Assembly (NCBI GenBank): GCA_023430245.1
Contig: JAEZBA010000465.1
Location: 1 to 7,882, forward strand
DNA: 7,882 nt
From: Pseudomonadota bacterium
Lineage (GTDB): Bacteria > Pseudomonadota > Alphaproteobacteria > Rhizobiales > Xanthobacteraceae
Direction: 5' to 3'
Both the position numbers and the translations under genes were made by a program. Numbering within the stretch: position 1 is the stretch's first letter; each line of letters begins with the position of its first letter. Below, piece by piece: positions 7,373 through 7,882 of this stretch. A model generated the notes under the pieces. The model saw only the letters and a program-made list of their open reading frames with translations. It searched no databases and was not told where the DNA came from.

Positions 7373-7882
7373 TCAGCTCCCGGTGCTGGCTTTTGGCTTT
7401 GCTATCGATATTGCGGCGCGCTTTTTCGCCCGCGCGGGCAGGATTTCGTCGGTGTGCTCGCCGAGATTGGGGGCGAGACAACGGATCTGTGCCGGCGTTT
7501 TCGAGAATTTCACCGGGAAGCGCGAAACCTTCACCCTGCCTTCGGTCGGATGGTCCATCTCGGGGAACATATTGACCGTTTTCAGGTGCGGATCGTCGAA
7601 CAGATCTTCGAGACGGTTCACCGCATGCGCCGGAATATCGGCTAAGTGCAACGCCGCGATCCACTCGGCGGTGGTCTTTTGCGGCAAATGCTCTTTCAGG
7701 AAATGCCCCATATCCTCGGAATGCCGGGTCCGGGTCTCCTGCGTCTTGAACCTTGGATCGGTATCCAGCAGATCGGGCTTGCCAACCATCGCCGAAAAGG
7801 CACGCCAGTGCTTGTCGGTATAGACCACGAGCGACAGATGGCTGTCCTTGGTCGGATACGGCCCGCGCACGCGCGACATCAG
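7373..7882 (-). CDS. Class III CoA-transferase (CaiB/BaiF family), C-terminal part only
   Basis: The last 169 residues of a CoA-transferase that moves CoA from a donor thioester to an organic acid; the family is usually about 390-420 residues, so more than half lies beyond the right edge. Seen: GPYPTKDSHLSLVVYTDKHW, then DPRFKTQETRTRH, LADIPAHAVNRLEDLFDDPH and APNLGEHTDEIL, which is the typical order of conserved blocks in the C-terminal half. The catalytic Asp is in the missing part. A short basic tail (ARAKKRAAISIAKPKASTGS) extends past the usual end. The Met at 7879 is internal: the frame continues to the edge. It is the first visible gene of the five-gene minus-strand cluster, 5 bp before the acyl-CoA dehydrogenase, and would supply the CoA thioester that the latter oxidises. 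Family clear; acid substrate unknown. Confidence 0.9.
   Translation of the reverse strand: MMSRVRGPYPTKDSHLSLVVYTDKHWRAFSAMVGKPDLLDTDPRFKTQETRTRHSEDMGHFLKEHLPQKTTAEWIAALHLADIPAHAVNRLEDLFDDPHLKTVNMFPEMDHPTEGRVKVSRFPVKFSKTPAQIRCLAPNLGEHTDEILPARAKKRAAISIAKPKASTGS
7377..7380 (-). promoter_or_regulatory. Ribosome binding site fixing the GTG start of the acyl-CoA dehydrogenase
   Basis: GGAG on the minus strand overlaps the last codons of the CoA-transferase gene, nine bases before the GTG at 7367. The CoA-transferase TGA (7373-7375) lies between. The spacing and arrangement are the same as at the reductase TTG start. Confidence 0.6.

Noticed and set aside
7368..7664. Upstream extension of the acyl-CoA dehydrogenase frame by about 99 codons
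   Set aside because: This DNA encodes the conserved C-terminus of the CoA-transferase in another frame. The extension is Arg/Ser-rich without family similarity, and GTG at 7367 has a proper ribosome site.
7877..7879. Methionine codon near the right edge as a start for the CoA-transferase
   Set aside because: The frame stays open to the window edge, and the residues that follow match the middle of the CaiB/BaiF family, so the gene begins outside the window.

Overview
The window is dense, GC-rich, almost entirely coding DNA. It looks like the chromosome of an alphaproteobacterium, most likely a Bradyrhizobium/Rhodopseudomonas/Afipia-type member of the Hyphomicrobiales. That placement is an inference from composition, gene content and a characteristic palindromic repeat; there is no marker gene here to prove it. 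Seven protein-coding genes are supported, two of them cut by the window edges. No RNA gene, insertion sequence, CRISPR array or origin was seen.

Left part (1-1396): the minus strand carries glutaryl-CoA dehydrogenase (gcdH), complete at its N-terminus and missing only its last residue(s). A 184-bp divergent intergenic region separates it from the next gene. It holds the start signals of both genes and a 13-bp palindrome that could be an operator.

Middle left (1397-2893, plus strand): an exported L,D-transpeptidase (YkuD fold) with a signal peptide and a Pro/Arg-rich linker. It has one intact catalytic YkuD domain and what looks like a second, catalytically dead copy of the same fold at the C-terminus. 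It converges on the next transcription unit with only 18 bp between stop codons.

Right part (2912-7882, minus strand): five tightly packed genes that look like one operon. In transcription order they are a class III (CaiB/BaiF) CoA-transferase (N-terminus outside the window), an acyl-CoA dehydrogenase with an isovaleryl-CoA-dehydrogenase-type active site, an AtuA-family protein, a ketopantoate-reductase-like NAD(P) dehydrogenase, and a small cupin. Gaps are 5, 20, 3 and 17 bp, and two genes use non-ATG starts served by a GGAG that sits at the end of the preceding gene. A plausible reading is uptake of an organic acid into CoA-thioester form, alpha,beta-dehydrogenation, and further processing by the AtuA-family protein. 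The reductase and cupin may act on a keto-acid intermediate or product. The substrate cannot be told from sequence. The biotin carboxylase and hydratase genes of a true acyclic-terpene (atu) cluster are not in this window.

The most unusual structure is a 69-bp double-hairpin palindromic repeat lying inside the reductase gene. It is exactly 23 codons long and is read through in frame, adding an extra peptide segment to the protein.
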